Of a stretch of 64,000 nt of DNA, positions 8,921 through 16,999 are shown piece by piece. The notes beneath the pieces were generated by a model. That model had not been told where the DNA came from, ran no database searches, and saw nothing but the letters and a program-made list of their open reading frames with translations. Every line of letters begins with the position of its first letter. Position 1 is the first letter of the stretch. The DNA lies in the NCBI GenBank assembly GCA_963797005.1, contig CAWCOF010000025.1, positions 62,001 to 126,000 on the forward strand. The letters are read 5' to 3'. Made by a program: the position numbers and the translations under genes. The DNA is from AWTP1-13 sp963797005 (GTDB lineage: Bacteria > Pseudomonadota > Alphaproteobacteria > Rhizobiales > Hyphomicrobiaceae).

Positions 8921-9418
8921 TCGCGGGCTCAGGCGCCGCTTCTGATGTGGCCGAGAGGCTCCTTTGGCACTTCTGGATTTCATGCGGGTTGAATGCTTGC
9001 GGGAGGGGACGACTACCACTCCCGCCTTGTCCCTGAGGCTCGATGCTGCAGCCTGCGAGATGAAGTCTGAACGGCTTACCCCCGCTGCCTTGGCCGCCCG
9101 GTCGATACCTTCGACCAGCACCGGGTCCAGCATCACGTTGTAGCGCGCCTTACGTCCCGCGACGATCAAGGGAACGTAGATCGCCACGCCCCCTCTCTCC
9201 AAGTCGTCACGCACGTCGGGCTGGCGGCGCAGGCTTTCCAAAGTGCTGGGCACGGGCATGTCGGTCTCGTCCTCGGCCCACAACCGAAGCGCCACGCTGG
9301 CATTTGCAATTGCTTCCTCGACCGTTTTCCCAGCCGACGTGCAGCCCACCAGATCGGGAAAATGCACCCCCCAAATGCTGCCCCGTTCCTTGGAGACAAT
9401 TGCCACGTAGTTCCGCAT
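8387..9418 (-). CDS. hicB: HicB-type antitoxin, ORF overlong and antisense to pyrE
   Basis: Antitoxin of a HicAB module. Residues 1-60 form the HicB partial RNase-H-like fold (YVAIVSKERGSIWGVHFPDL, GCTSAGKTVEEAIANASVAL). Residues about 95-130 form a ribbon-helix-helix DNA-binding segment (YNVMLDPVLVEGIDRAAKAAGVSRSDFI). HicB proteins are normally 70-150 residues. Here the frame continues after a basic stretch near residue 155 straight through the antisense strand of pyrE to 8387, giving 343 residues. The part beyond about 8930 has the composition of a shadow frame. The natural stop is probably lost to a mutation or an indel. It lies 9 bp downstream of hicA and is cotranscribed with it. Confidence 0.7.
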   Translation of the reverse strand: MRNYVAIVSKERGSIWGVHFPDLVGCTSAGKTVEEAIANASVALRLWAEDETDMPVPSTLESLRRQPDVRDDLERGGVAIYVPLIVAGRKARYNVMLDPVLVEGIDRAAKAAGVSRSDFISQAAASSLRDKAGVVVVPSRKHSTRMKSRSAKGASRPHQKRRLSPRSDEILGRQERLERNAGGLEGVGGTFEAVDHGDHPLDFGAVGADRLDGLHGGAARGRHVLQDHDALALKALARRQPLDQLPRAVLLGLLAHEEGAERPALGLACHRHGHRQRHGAHLQAADQLDLRAFERLQDQQGDEMRALRIEHGRLHVEVVVGRPAGHEPRLRAAGEGALAARSR

Positions 9419-9427
9419 TCGCTTGCC

Positions 9428-9634
9428 CTATATCCAGCCGGCCGCTCTTGCTATCGCCCGCGCTGTTCCCGTCGGGATGTCCTTCGCCGGATGCACTACG
9501 ATGATGCGGTGCCGGTGGTCCGGATGCTTGAATTTGTGGTGGCTGCCGCTCGTTTTCACGAGCAGCCAGCCCTCCGATTGAAGCCGCCTGATGATGCGCC
9601 TGCTGTCACGCTCCAGCTCGGCCTTTCCTGCCAT
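9428..9634 (-). CDS. hicA: HicA-type mRNA interferase toxin
   Basis: Small toxin (68 residues) with a double-stranded-RNA-binding-like fold that cleaves mRNA in known family members. The family pattern is complete: a helix with RRIIRRLQSEGW, then the catalytic-His segment TSGSHHKFKHP and a strand IIVVHPAKDIPTGTARAIARAAG. Length is normal. It precedes hicB by 9 bp, the usual toxin-first order of HicAB modules. The promoter region upstream has a TATAAT box and an overlapping near-palindrome, suggesting autoregulation by HicB. Confidence 0.9.
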   Translation of the reverse strand: MAGKAELERDSRRIIRRLQSEGWLLVKTSGSHHKFKHPDHRHRIIVVHPAKDIPTGTARAIARAAGWI

Positions 9635-9660
9635 TGCTGGTGCCTATTCACAAAGAAGGT

Positions 9661-9682
9661 GTGTAATGCAATACACATTATA
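9661..9682 (-). promoter_or_regulatory. putative hicAB promoter with operator-like palindrome
   Basis: Reading the minus strand, a perfect TATAAT (9677-9682) is followed directly by the near-palindrome GTGTATTGCATTACAC (9661-9676; seven of eight arm positions match). It ends about 26 bp before the hicA start. A palindrome overlapping the -10 region fits autorepression by the ribbon-helix-helix domain of HicB. No convincing -35 box is seen. Confidence 0.45.
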
Positions 9683-9742
9683 CAAATAGCTCTTGCGCGA
9701 GCGCAGGTCAATTCGCTTCCATCGTCTTGGAAACCGTCGCCG

Positions 9743-11329
9743 CTACTCGGCCGCCTGCCGGAGCGCGGGGGCTGCGGCCTTCACGTCGGCGTCGACGTGC
9801 ACTTCGAACTTGGCGAAGTTCTTGTTGAACATGTCGACCAGCGCGCGGGCCTGGGTGTCGTAGGCGGCCTTGTCGGCCCAGGTCTCGCGCGGGTTGAGGA
9901 TCGCCGGGTCGACGCCGTCGAGCGCGGTGGGCACCTGGAAGCCGAACAGAGGATCGGTGCGCATCGGCTGCGACTTGAGCGCGCCGGACAGCGCCGCGTC
10001 GAGCAGCGCACGCGTGGCCTTGATCGGCATGCGGCGGCCGACGCCGAACTTGCCGCCGGTCCAGCCGGTGTTGACCAGCCAGCAGTCGACGCCGTGGCGG
10101 GCGATCAGATCGCGCAGCATGTTGCCGTAGGCGCTCGGGTGGCGCGGCATGAAGGGTGCGCCGAAGCAGGTCGAGAATGTCGCCTCCGGCTCCTTGCCGA
10201 GCCCCTTCTCGGTGCCCGCCACCTTGGCCGTGTAGCCGGACAGGAAATGGTACATGGCCTGGCATGGCGTCAGCTTGGCGATCGGCGGCATCACGCCGAA
10301 GGCGTCGGCCGTCAGCATGACGATGTTCTTGGGGTGGCCCGCCACCCCGGTCGGGCTGGCGTTGGAGATGAACTCGAGCGGATAGGCCGAGCGCGTATTC
10401 TCCGTCAGCCGGCCGTCGTCGAAGTTGGGCACGCGCGTGGCGGGGTCGAGGATGACGTTCTCCAGCACGGTGCCGAAGCGGTTGGAGGCATCCCAGATCT
10501 GGGGCTCGGCTTCCTTGGAGAGGCGGATGGTCTTGGCGTAGCAGCCGCCCTCGAAATTGTAGACGCCGTCCTCCGACCAGCCGTGCTCGTCGTCGCCGAG
10601 CAGCGTGCGCTTGGGGTCGGCGGAGAGCGTGGTCTTGCCGGTTCCGGAGAGGCCGAAGAAGACGGCCGAGTCGCCCTTGGGGCCGACGTTGGCCGAGCAG
10701 TGCATCGGCATCACGCCCTTCTCCGGCATGACGAAATTGAGATAGGTGAAGACCGACTTCTTGGTCTCGCCCGCATAGGACGTGCCGCCGATCAGGACGA
10801 GGCGTTTGGTGAAGTTGCAGGCGATGATCGTGTCGGAGCGCGCGCCATGCCGCTTGGGGTCGGCGCGGAAGCTCGGCAGGTTGATGACGGTGAACTGGGG
10901 ATCGAAGCCCGAGAGCTCGCCGGCCTTGGGCCTGCGCAGCAGATGCCGGATGAAGAGCGCGTGCCAGGCATACTCGGTGAAAACGCGGGCGTTGAGCCGG
11001 TGAGCAGGGTCGGCGCCGGCGTAGAGGTCCTGCACGAACAGCTCGCGCGAGGCAGCATGCGCGCGAAAGTCTGCCCACAGCGTTTCGAACTGCTCGGGCG
11101 TCATCGGCTTGTTGTTGTCCCACCAGACGACTTTTTCGGTGGTCGCGTCGCGGACGGTGAACTTGTCCTGCACGGAGCGGCCGGTGTGCACGCCCGTCTC
11201 CACGGCCAGCGCGCCGGACGCGGTGAAGTGCGCTTCGCCCCTGCTGATTGCCAGCTCGACGAGCTCCGCCTCCCCGGTGTTGTGATGAATTTTTGCCGGA
11301 GCGCTCAGTGCTAGGGTGCTACTCGTCAT
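9743..11329 (-). CDS. pckA: phosphoenolpyruvate carboxykinase (ATP)
   Basis: Gluconeogenic enzyme converting oxaloacetate and ATP to phosphoenolpyruvate, CO2 and ADP. The ATP-dependent class is clear from the P-loop FFGLSGTGKTTLSADPKR and the second kinase motif LLGDDEHGW. The substrate/metal regions NLPSFRADPKRHG and FNEG-like YNFEGGCYAKTI also match. The ATG at 11329 (MTSSTLALSAPAKIHHNTGE) gives 528 residues, close to the family's ~535. Its position next to chvI is the usual order in Hyphomicrobiales. In several rhizobia pckA lies in the ChvI-dependent regulatory neighbourhood, but no ChvI site was identified here. Confidence 0.95.
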   Translation of the reverse strand: MTSSTLALSAPAKIHHNTGEAELVELAISRGEAHFTASGALAVETGVHTGRSVQDKFTVRDATTEKVVWWDNNKPMTPEQFETLWADFRAHAASRELFVQDLYAGADPAHRLNARVFTEYAWHALFIRHLLRRPKAGELSGFDPQFTVINLPSFRADPKRHGARSDTIIACNFTKRLVLIGGTSYAGETKKSVFTYLNFVMPEKGVMPMHCSANVGPKGDSAVFFGLSGTGKTTLSADPKRTLLGDDEHGWSEDGVYNFEGGCYAKTIRLSKEAEPQIWDASNRFGTVLENVILDPATRVPNFDDGRLTENTRSAYPLEFISNASPTGVAGHPKNIVMLTADAFGVMPPIAKLTPCQAMYHFLSGYTAKVAGTEKGLGKEPEATFSTCFGAPFMPRHPSAYGNMLRDLIARHGVDCWLVNTGWTGGKFGVGRRMPIKATRALLDAALSGALKSQPMRTDPLFGFQVPTALDGVDPAILNPRETWADKAAYDTQARALVDMFNKNFAKFEVHVDADVKAAAPALRQAAE

Positions 11330-11480
11330 GAGTCGATGGCCACTTTCCGCCAAAAAACGAACAGGCGCCGAACCTGTGGCGGCGCCGCTTGCCTACATTT
11401 CCCCGCTGGTCCCTTGAGCGGGGGAGACAGTCTACACGTCTCCTGCCCCCCACGCATCCAGCCCTCTGAGCCATCCACCT

Positions 11481-11559
11481 CTAGTGTGATGATCGAGAAG
11501 TCCGCCACATCGCGTTTGGCTGGGTGGTGGAGCGGACTTCTCGATCTGAATCACACTAG
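11481..11559. repeat. A-family palindrome, copy 1
   Basis: Inverted repeat with outer arms CTAGTGTGAT / ATCACACTAG and inner arms GATCGAGAAGTCCGC / GCGGACTTCTCGATC, separated by a short loop. A second copy with a different inner part lies at 13372-13447. It is in the 410-bp spacer between the divergent pckA and hugZ-like genes. Confidence 0.85.
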
Positions 11560-11572
11560 AATCCATCATTTG

Positions 11573-11647
11573 CTAGTGTCCTTCAGATCGCGAAATTCGT
11601 TCCGAGCAAGCCGCAGATTGAGGCGAATTTCGCGATCAGGACACTAG
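11573..11647. repeat. B-family palindrome, copy 1
   Basis: Inverted repeat with outer arms CTAGTGTCCT / AGGACACTAG and inner arms GATCGCGAAATTCG / CGAATTTCGCGATC. It follows the A-family copy after 13 bp; the same A-B order recurs at 13372-13537. The rest of the spacer to 11764 shows no gene. Confidence 0.85.
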
Positions 11648-11764
11648 GTGATGGTGACCCCGTTTGAAACCTGCATCGTCGCCGCATCGGCTCACACAAT
11701 CATTTGTTGGTTCACACGTGGGCAGTGTCGCGGAAAACATCAGGCATCAAATTTCGTTGCAAAT

Positions 11765-12529
11765 TTATGCAGACGACTGTTTTTTGGCCAGGACCCCGCG
11801 CGCCTTGCCCGCCAAGCCCACCAGTGCGCTGCGGGCTTCGCCGGGACTGCAAATGCGGGTCGGAAAGTCGACCCGCGCCGCCATTGTGCGGTGCAGCAAA
11901 TCAAGCCCGCCCGGGTCGATCCCGCTCATGCGCCACGCGCCGGGCGCGCATCCTGCAAGCTCGGTGGCGTAGAGGGCGACGGCATCGGCATGGTCGCTGT
12001 TCATGTGCTCGACAATGCCCGCCTCCGCCTCGATCAGGGCGCTGGCACCGGCCAGGTCGGTGAGGAGGCTTTCGGCCTTGATATCGACGATCCGCCCAAA
12101 GCCGCCGATGTAGTGCCCGCTGCTCGGCCTGAGCTGGTAGACGGCAAAGTCCGTGAACCCCGCGTAGCCTTCCGCCGACGGATGGCGCGCCAGGAAACGG
12201 CGCAACGCCGTGGCGCTGTCGGTTGGCCTTGCTTCGCCCGTTAGGGTTACGCGCCCCCCAGACAATGGGTCGCCGAGGTCGCCGGTCCCGTCGATGAGCA
12301 CGCTGGCCCTCGGGTCCCTTTGGAGGTTGCGCGTATGCAGCGCCAGGTTGGAGATGAGGAAAATGGGCGCCCCGTCGGGTTCGGTTGCGACCAGCACGAG
12401 GGAGGCGTAAGGATGCCCGGTCTCGCGATCGAGCGTGGCCAGCGAGCCTTTCAGCGCCGTGCGTACCAGGCGGCGCGCCGATACAGCTGGCTCCTCCGGC
12501 GGAGTCGACGGGGCGTTGTCAACAGACAT
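11765..12529 (-). CDS. HugZ-like pyridoxamine 5'-phosphate oxidase-fold protein
   Basis: Predicted heme-utilisation or flavin-reductase-like protein with a split-barrel PNPOx domain (residues about 15-150: ALKGSLATLDRETGHPYASLV, FLISNLALHTRNLQRDPRASVLI) followed by a DUF2470/HugZ C-terminal domain (EAEAGIVEHMNSDHADAVALYA). In HugZ-type proteins the C-terminal HxxxH region helps bind heme. The ATG at 12529 (MSVDNAPSTPPEEP) gives 254 residues; the longer ORF from 12622 adds a Cys-rich leader that is probably not translated. It is divergent from chvI, with a 130-bp shared spacer. Function inferred by family only. Confidence 0.82.
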   Translation of the reverse strand: MSVDNAPSTPPEEPAVSARRLVRTALKGSLATLDRETGHPYASLVLVATEPDGAPIFLISNLALHTRNLQRDPRASVLIDGTGDLGDPLSGGRVTLTGEARPTDSATALRRFLARHPSAEGYAGFTDFAVYQLRPSSGHYIGGFGRIVDIKAESLLTDLAGASALIEAEAGIVEHMNSDHADAVALYATELAGCAPGAWRMSGIDPGGLDLLHRTMAARVDFPTRICSPGEARSALVGLAGKARGVLAKKQSSA

Positions 12530-12660
12530 GGCAAACCCTCTGCTGTTGCGGGGGTAGAACATTCGGGTAACAATACGCCGATGCTCGATGGGCTTGCCAC
12601 AATTTGTGCATGGCGGAACCATAAAGCCCCAATCTGGGCGCGGTCGAGGAAGCCAGGATC

Positions 12661-13368
12661 ATGAAAGAGAAAAGTAGCATTGTTCTGGTCGATGACGAGC
12701 GCAACATCCTCACCTCGCTCGGCATGGCGCTGGAGGCCGAGGGCTACAAGGTGCGAACGTACGCGGATGGCGCCTCGGCCCTGGAGGCGCTGACGGAGGA
12801 TCCGGCGGACCTTGCCATCCTCGATATCAAGATGCCGCGCATGGACGGGATGGAGCTTCTGCGGCGCTTGCGGCAGATGACCGACATGCCGGTGATCTTT
12901 CTCACCTCCAAGGACGAGGAGATCGACGAGCTGTTCGGCCTCAAGATGGGCGCCGACGACTACATCGCCAAACCCTTCTCGCAGCGCCTGGTTGTGGAGC
13001 GCGTCAAGGCGGTGCTGCGGCGCTTCCAGCCCAAGGACCCCGGCGGAGCCGCCGCCGAGGCCGCACGCGTGCTGGAGCGTGGCAAGCTGCGGCTCGACCC
13101 CGAGCGGCATACCTGCCACTGGGACGGGTTTCCGGTCATGCTGACGGTGACGGAATTCCTCATCCTGCAGGCGCTCGCCACACGCCCAGGCGTGGTGAAG
13201 ACGCGCGACGCCTTGATGGACGCCGCCTACGACGACCAAGTCTACGTCGACGACCGTACCATCGACAGCCACATCAAGCGCTTGCGCAAGAAGTTCAAGC
13301 AGGCCGACGACAGCTTCGACGTCATCGAGACGCTTTATGGCGTCGGCTACCGCTTCAAGGAGGCGTAG
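12661..13368 (+). CDS. chvI: two-component response regulator ChvI
   Basis: OmpR-type response regulator, partner of ChvG (ExoS). The receiver domain (residues 5-120) has the acidic pair D11-D12, the phospho-acceptor Asp55 in LAILDIKMPRMDGM, the Thr of FLTSKDEE and the Lys of YIAKPF. The C-terminal winged helix (about 140-235) ends VDDRTIDSHIKRLRKKF and GVGYRFKEA. The segment SKDEEIDELFGLKMGADDYI is highly characteristic of ChvI. In rhizobia ChvI controls envelope, exopolysaccharide and acid-response genes. An AGGA lies 4 bp before the ATG. It is separated from chvG by a 320-bp spacer filled with palindromic repeats. Confidence 0.95.
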   Translation: MKEKSSIVLVDDERNILTSLGMALEAEGYKVRTYADGASALEALTEDPADLAILDIKMPRMDGMELLRRLRQMTDMPVIFLTSKDEEIDELFGLKMGADDYIAKPFSQRLVVERVKAVLRRFQPKDPGGAAAEAARVLERGKLRLDPERHTCHWDGFPVMLTVTEFLILQALATRPGVVKTRDALMDAAYDDQVYVDDRTIDSHIKRLRKKFKQADDSFDVIETLYGVGYRFKEA

Positions 13369-13371
13369 GCG

Positions 13372-13447
13372 CTGGTGTGATGATCGAGAAATTCGTCGTT
13401 GCCTGCGGCTTGCGTCGGAAGCGAATTTCTCGATCTGGATCACACCA
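13372..13447. repeat. A-family palindrome, copy 2
   Basis: Arms CTGGTGTGATGATCGAGAAATTCG and CGAATTTCTCGATCTGGATC plus CACACCAA, with a 20-bp loop. It starts 4 bp after the chvI stop codon and could act as a transcript-3'-end hairpin or an mRNA-stabilising element between chvI and chvG. Confidence 0.85.
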
Positions 13448-13462
13448 ACTTCACGAAACTGG

Positions 13463-13537
13463 CTAGTGTCCTTTCGATCGCGAAGTTCGTTCAATGCCTG
13501 CCGCACGCTTCGGCGAAGTTCGCGATCGGGACACTGG
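13463..13537. repeat. B-family palindrome, copy 2
   Basis: Arms CTAGTGTCCTTTCGATCGCG and CGCGATCGGGACACTGG, with a central AAGTTCG/CGAAGTT pairing. Same A-then-B order as upstream of pckA. Confidence 0.83.
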
Positions 13538-13684
13538 AGCAGGATCGCTTCGGATGGAATCGCCTTGCCTCGATGGCGACGTTTCGGCCGAAGCGTGAAT
13601 CCTGTTCTATTCAATATGTTGAGAGCAAGATTCACGTTCCATGATCGAAGCAAAGTGCTTCGATCAGAAACGATCTTGCTCTAG
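13537..13684. repeat. C-family long palindromic repeat, copy 1
   Basis: A ~148-bp element with two hairpins. The first has arms GAGCAGGATCGCTTCGG and CCGAAGCGTGAATCCTGTTC; the second has AGAGCAAGATTCACG, GATCGAAGCA/TGCTTCGATC and ATCTTGCTCT. A nearly identical copy is at 35401-35550, an inverted partial copy at 42602-42714 and a half copy at 44537-44610. It ends exactly where the chvG ribosome-binding site (AGGAGG) begins. Confidence 0.88.
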
Positions 13685-13690
13685 GAGGCG

Positions 13691-15647
13691 ATGGCGGTCG
13701 AGATGGAGGGTTCACGCTTTGGCGCGGGCGCCCGAGACACGCTGAAACGCGGCATCTCCAGTTCCGCCGCTGGCATCGGCAGGTTCGGTGAAATCGCCCG
13801 CAGGGTCGGCGGCAAGCCCGCCGAGGCCGTCGCTGCGCATGCGCGCTCGCTGGCGCGGCGCATGCATCTTTACGACTTCCTCACCTACGGCCCGCTCATT
13901 CGCTTCGTCACCAGGACGCTGCGCCGCCGGATCATCCTGGCCAACTCGATCGGGCTCCTGATCCTGCTCGGCGGCATCTTCTATCTGAGCCAGTATCATG
14001 CCTGGCTGATCGACGCCAAGCGCGACAGCCTGCGCGCCCAGGGCGAGATCATCGCCGCCGCCATTGCCGCCAACGCCACCGTCGAGACGACGGGCCGCAT
14101 CGTGCTCGATCCCGACCGGCTGCCGGAGCTCGAGGGCTCGCGCAGTCCTTTCCGCGACGATGCGTTCGCCGCCCTGCAACTGCCCATCGCGCCCGAGCGC
14201 GTCACGCCGATCATGCGCCGCCTGCTGCCGTCGACGGACATACGTGCGCGTGTGTACGCCCAGGACGGAACGCTGATTGTCGACACGGCCCAGCTCCTGA
14301 CGCGCGGGCAGGTGGCGCGGTCCGGCGCGGACGAAGGCAAGCGCGTCAAGGTCAAGAATGCCTGGACGCGTTTCATGGCGTGGCTCACGCGCGGCGACCT
14401 GCCCGTCTACCGCGAGATCGGCACCGCCAACGGCACCGCCTACCCCGAGGTGCGCATGGCGCTGGCCAGCGGATGGGCGACGCCGATGCTGCTCGTCAAC
14501 GAGAAGGGCGAGCAGATCGTGTCGATGGCGGTGCCGATCCAGTATCGGAAGGCCACGCTCGGCGTGCTGCTTCTGTCGACGCGCCCCGGCGAGATCGACG
14601 AAATTCTGGCCGAGGAGCGCAACATCATCGTCGCCCTGGCGCTGATCGCGCTGGCGGCCACCCTGCTCGCATCCGTGGTGCTGGCGCGCACGATTGCCGG
14701 CCCGATGCGCCGGCTTTCGGAAGCCGCCGAGGACGTCAGCCGCAACATCAGGACGCGCCACGACCTGCCCGAGCTCTCCCGGCGTGCCGACGAGGTGGGC
14801 CAGATGGCCGCCGCCTTCCGCAAGATGACCGCCTCGCTCTATCAGCGTATCGAGGCGAGCGAGCGTTTCGCCGAGGACGTGGCGCACGAGCTGAAGAACC
14901 CGCTCACCGCCGCGCGCTCGACCGCCGAGGCGCTCGCCTACGCCAAGACGCCTGAGACCCGGCAGGTCCTGATGCGGGAAGTCCAGGAGGAGCTCAAGCG
15001 CCTCAACAAGCTCATCACCGACGTGTCGAATGCCGCGCGCATGGATGCCCAGCTTGCCATCGAGGAGATCGAACCCGTCGACGTCCGCCACGTTCTGCGC
15101 GGTGTCGTCGACGTATTCAAGGACATGCTGGAGCACGACACCAAGCGCGTCGTCCTCAATATCGTCGATGCCCCGGGCAATCCGCTTGCCTTCATCGTGC
15201 AGGCCCATGAGGTGCGGCTGGGACGCGTCATCACCAATCTCCTGGACAACGCCCTCTCGTTCTCGCCCGAGGACGGCGTGGTGACGATCACCGCCCGCAG
15301 CACGGCAAGCGAGATCGAGATCGTCGTCGACGACGAAGGCCCTGGCATTCCGCCCGAGAACATGGAGGCGATCTTCAAGCGCTTCTATTCCGATCGCCCG
15401 CAGACGGACCGCACGGTGGGCAAGAACTCCGGCCTCGGCCTGAGCATGTCGCGCGAGATCGTCACCACCTACGGCGGACGCATCTGGGCATCCAACCGTA
15501 TGGCGGAGGCTGGTGCGCCGGAGCGGGCGACGGAGGAACGGACCACGCTGAAGGAGCGCGTGCGTCGGCGCCCGGTTCATCGTGCGACTGCCCGCCGCCG
15601 GCACCGCAACGTCGAGGGGAGCGCAGCTGCGTGGACGACGGAGCTGA
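13691..15647 (+). CDS. chvG: sensor histidine kinase ChvG with a C-terminal frameshift
   Basis: Membrane sensor kinase paired with ChvI (ExoS/ChvG). After a long N-terminus come TM1 (residues about 81-102), a periplasmic sensor of about 200 residues, TM2 (about 312-333), HAMP, and the phospho-acceptor H399 in FAEDVAHELKNPLTAARS. The ATP-binding N box is TNLLDNALSFSPEDG, and the G boxes are VVDDEGPGIP and GKNSGLGLSMSREI. A good ribosome-binding site (AGGAGG) precedes the ATG. The expected end (GARFIVRLPAAGTA) is in a different frame after about 15563; skipping one base restores it and a stop at 15645-15647, overlapping hprK by 17 bp. Uncorrected, the frame runs on to 16018 as nonsense. Confidence 0.9.
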
Positions 15648-16098
15648 ACTCGTCCACGGAACGTGTGTCGCTCTCGGTCGCGCTGCAGCCCTGCTTCGCG
15701 GGCCCTCGGGGTCGGGCAAGTCCGACCTCGCCCTGCGCTTTTTGTTCCTGGCACGGCGTGGCCCGGCAGCGCTTGAGCCGCCCACCTTGGTCGCGGATGA
15801 CCAGGTGCAGCTCAAACGCGACGGCGACCTCGTCCTCGTCAGGGCGCCGCAAACCATCCGCGGCAAGATCGAGGTGCGCGGGGTTGGCATCATCGAGGTC
15901 AAATCCCACCCGGAGGCCCAGCTCGCCCTGGTTGTGGACCTGGTGCCGCCACTTGAAGTGCCGCGCATGCCGGGGGGCGACGAGATGGCGCGGCTGCTGG
16001 GTGTGGACGTGCCCCTGATGCGCCTTGCGCCGTGGGAGGCCTCGGCGCCGATCAAGCTGGCCGTGGCCCTGGCCCGCGCCCAGCGCAGCTTCGGATAA
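15631..16098 (+). CDS. hprK: HPr kinase/phosphorylase, short alphaproteobacterial form
   Basis: Phosphorylates (and in known homologs dephosphorylates) a serine of HPr. At 155 residues it lacks the N-terminal domain of Gram-positive HprK, as is usual in Alphaproteobacteria. The P-loop GPSGSGKSD lies at residues 24-32, followed by FLARRG, the D-D strand LVADDQV and the family core RGKIEVRGVGIIEVK. It overlaps the corrected chvG end and is followed by genes for EIIA and HPr, its substrate. The cluster couples carbon/nitrogen phosphotransfer status to envelope regulation. Confidence 0.92.
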   Translation: MDDGAELVHGTCVALGRAAALLRGPSGSGKSDLALRFLFLARRGPAALEPPTLVADDQVQLKRDGDLVLVRAPQTIRGKIEVRGVGIIEVKSHPEAQLALVVDLVPPLEVPRMPGGDEMARLLGVDVPLMRLAPWEASAPIKLAVALARAQRSFG

Positions 16099-16216
16099 CC
16101 GGCGCTTTCTGCTTGCCTCGCGCGGGGGCCCTGAACCATGATGCGCCCCCTTGGCAACCAATCGCCAAGAAGGATGCGCCGGCGGCCACCCTCCGAAAAG
16201 GAATGCGGACCTGCAA

Positions 16217-16621
16217 ATGATCGGCGTCGTCATTGTCGCTCACGGGGGCTTGGCGGGGGAATTTCGTGCTGCGCTCGAACATGTGGTCGGACGCCAGGAG
16301 CAGCTCGAATCTTTTTCGATCGGTCCGGAGGACGACGTCGAGCAGCGCCGCATGGAGCTGATCGAGGCGATTCGCCACGTCGACGGCGGCGATGGGGTGA
16401 TCGTGCTGACCGACATGTTCGGCGGCACGCCGTCGAACCTCGCCATTTCCGTGATGGGAGAGACCGGCGCCGAGGTGCTGGCCGGCATCAATCTGCCGAT
16501 GCTGATCAAGCTCGCAAGCGTGCGCGGCGAGGCGACGCTGGCCGATGCCGTCAACGCGGCCAAGGAAGCGGGCCGCAAGTACATCAGCGTGGCCAGCCAG
16601 GTGTTGTCGGGCGAGCCCTGA
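16217..16621 (+). CDS. PTS EIIA component, mannose type
   Basis: Phosphocarrier of the incomplete regulatory phosphotransferase system found in Alphaproteobacteria (often called EIIA-Man or ManX-like); no membrane permease gene is nearby, so the role is regulatory. The start MIGVVIVAHGGLAGEF at 16217 puts the phosphorylatable His at residue 9; the longer ORF from 16151 has a non-family leader. The core VLTDMFGGTPSNLAI is diagnostic of the EIIA-Man fold. Length 134 residues. It lies between hprK and HPr on the same strand. Confidence 0.92.
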   Translation: MIGVVIVAHGGLAGEFRAALEHVVGRQEQLESFSIGPEDDVEQRRMELIEAIRHVDGGDGVIVLTDMFGGTPSNLAISVMGETGAEVLAGINLPMLIKLASVRGEATLADAVNAAKEAGRKYISVASQVLSGEP

Positions 16622-16643
16622 GCCCGCAGGGAGCCGGACGCAG

Positions 16644-16928
16644 GTGTCTAGAGGCGACAAGCCGTCCGCGGTGGTGACGATCTGCAACCGCAAGGGCCTG
16701 CATGCACGCGCCTCGGCCAAGTTCGTCAAATGCGCGGAGGAGTTCGACGCAACCGTGCGCGTCATCCGCGACGGCCACACGGTCGGCGGCACCTCGATCA
16801 TGGGGTTGATGATGCTGGCGGCGGGCCCGGGCACGGAGATCACGCTCGAGGCCGAGGGGCCGGAGGCCCCCGAAGCGATCGAAGCGCTGGTTGCGCTCGT
16901 CGAATCGGGCTTCGGCGAGGAAGACTGA
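16644..16928 (+). CDS. ptsH: phosphocarrier protein HPr
   Basis: General phosphocarrier accepting phosphate from enzyme I on His20 (KGLHARASAKFV) and from HprK on Ser51 (VGGTSIMGLMMLAA). I chose the GTG at 16644 (VSRGDKPSAVV), with AGGGAG about 10 bp upstream; the ATG at 16545 would overlap the EIIA gene in another frame. The result is 94 residues, normal for HPr. Followed 25 bp later by a strong terminator, ending the chvG-hprK-EIIA-HPr run. Confidence 0.92.
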   Translation: MSRGDKPSAVVTICNRKGLHARASAKFVKCAEEFDATVRVIRDGHTVGGTSIMGLMMLAAGPGTEITLEAEGPEAPEAIEALVALVESGFGEED

Positions 16929-16952
16929 GACGCTGCTGGCCGCGAACACCAA

Positions 16953-16985
16953 AGGGGCGCCGCTTGGGCGCCCCTCGCTTCTTTT
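16953..16985. terminator. bidirectional rho-independent terminator after ptsH
   Basis: Perfect 9-bp stem AGGGGCGCC/GGCGCCCCT with loop GCTTG, followed on the plus strand by CGCTTCTTTTCTT. It sits between the convergent ends of ptsH and the TadG-like gene. Upstream AAA gives a weaker minus-strand tail, so it may serve both. Confidence 0.82.
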
Positions 16986-16999
16986 CTTGTCGGCTGCGG

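Noticed and set aside
15648..16018. C-terminal extension of ChvG to 775 residues
   Set aside because: The extra ~120 residues are a frameshifted reading of hprK; the conserved ChvG end is in the neighbouring frame.
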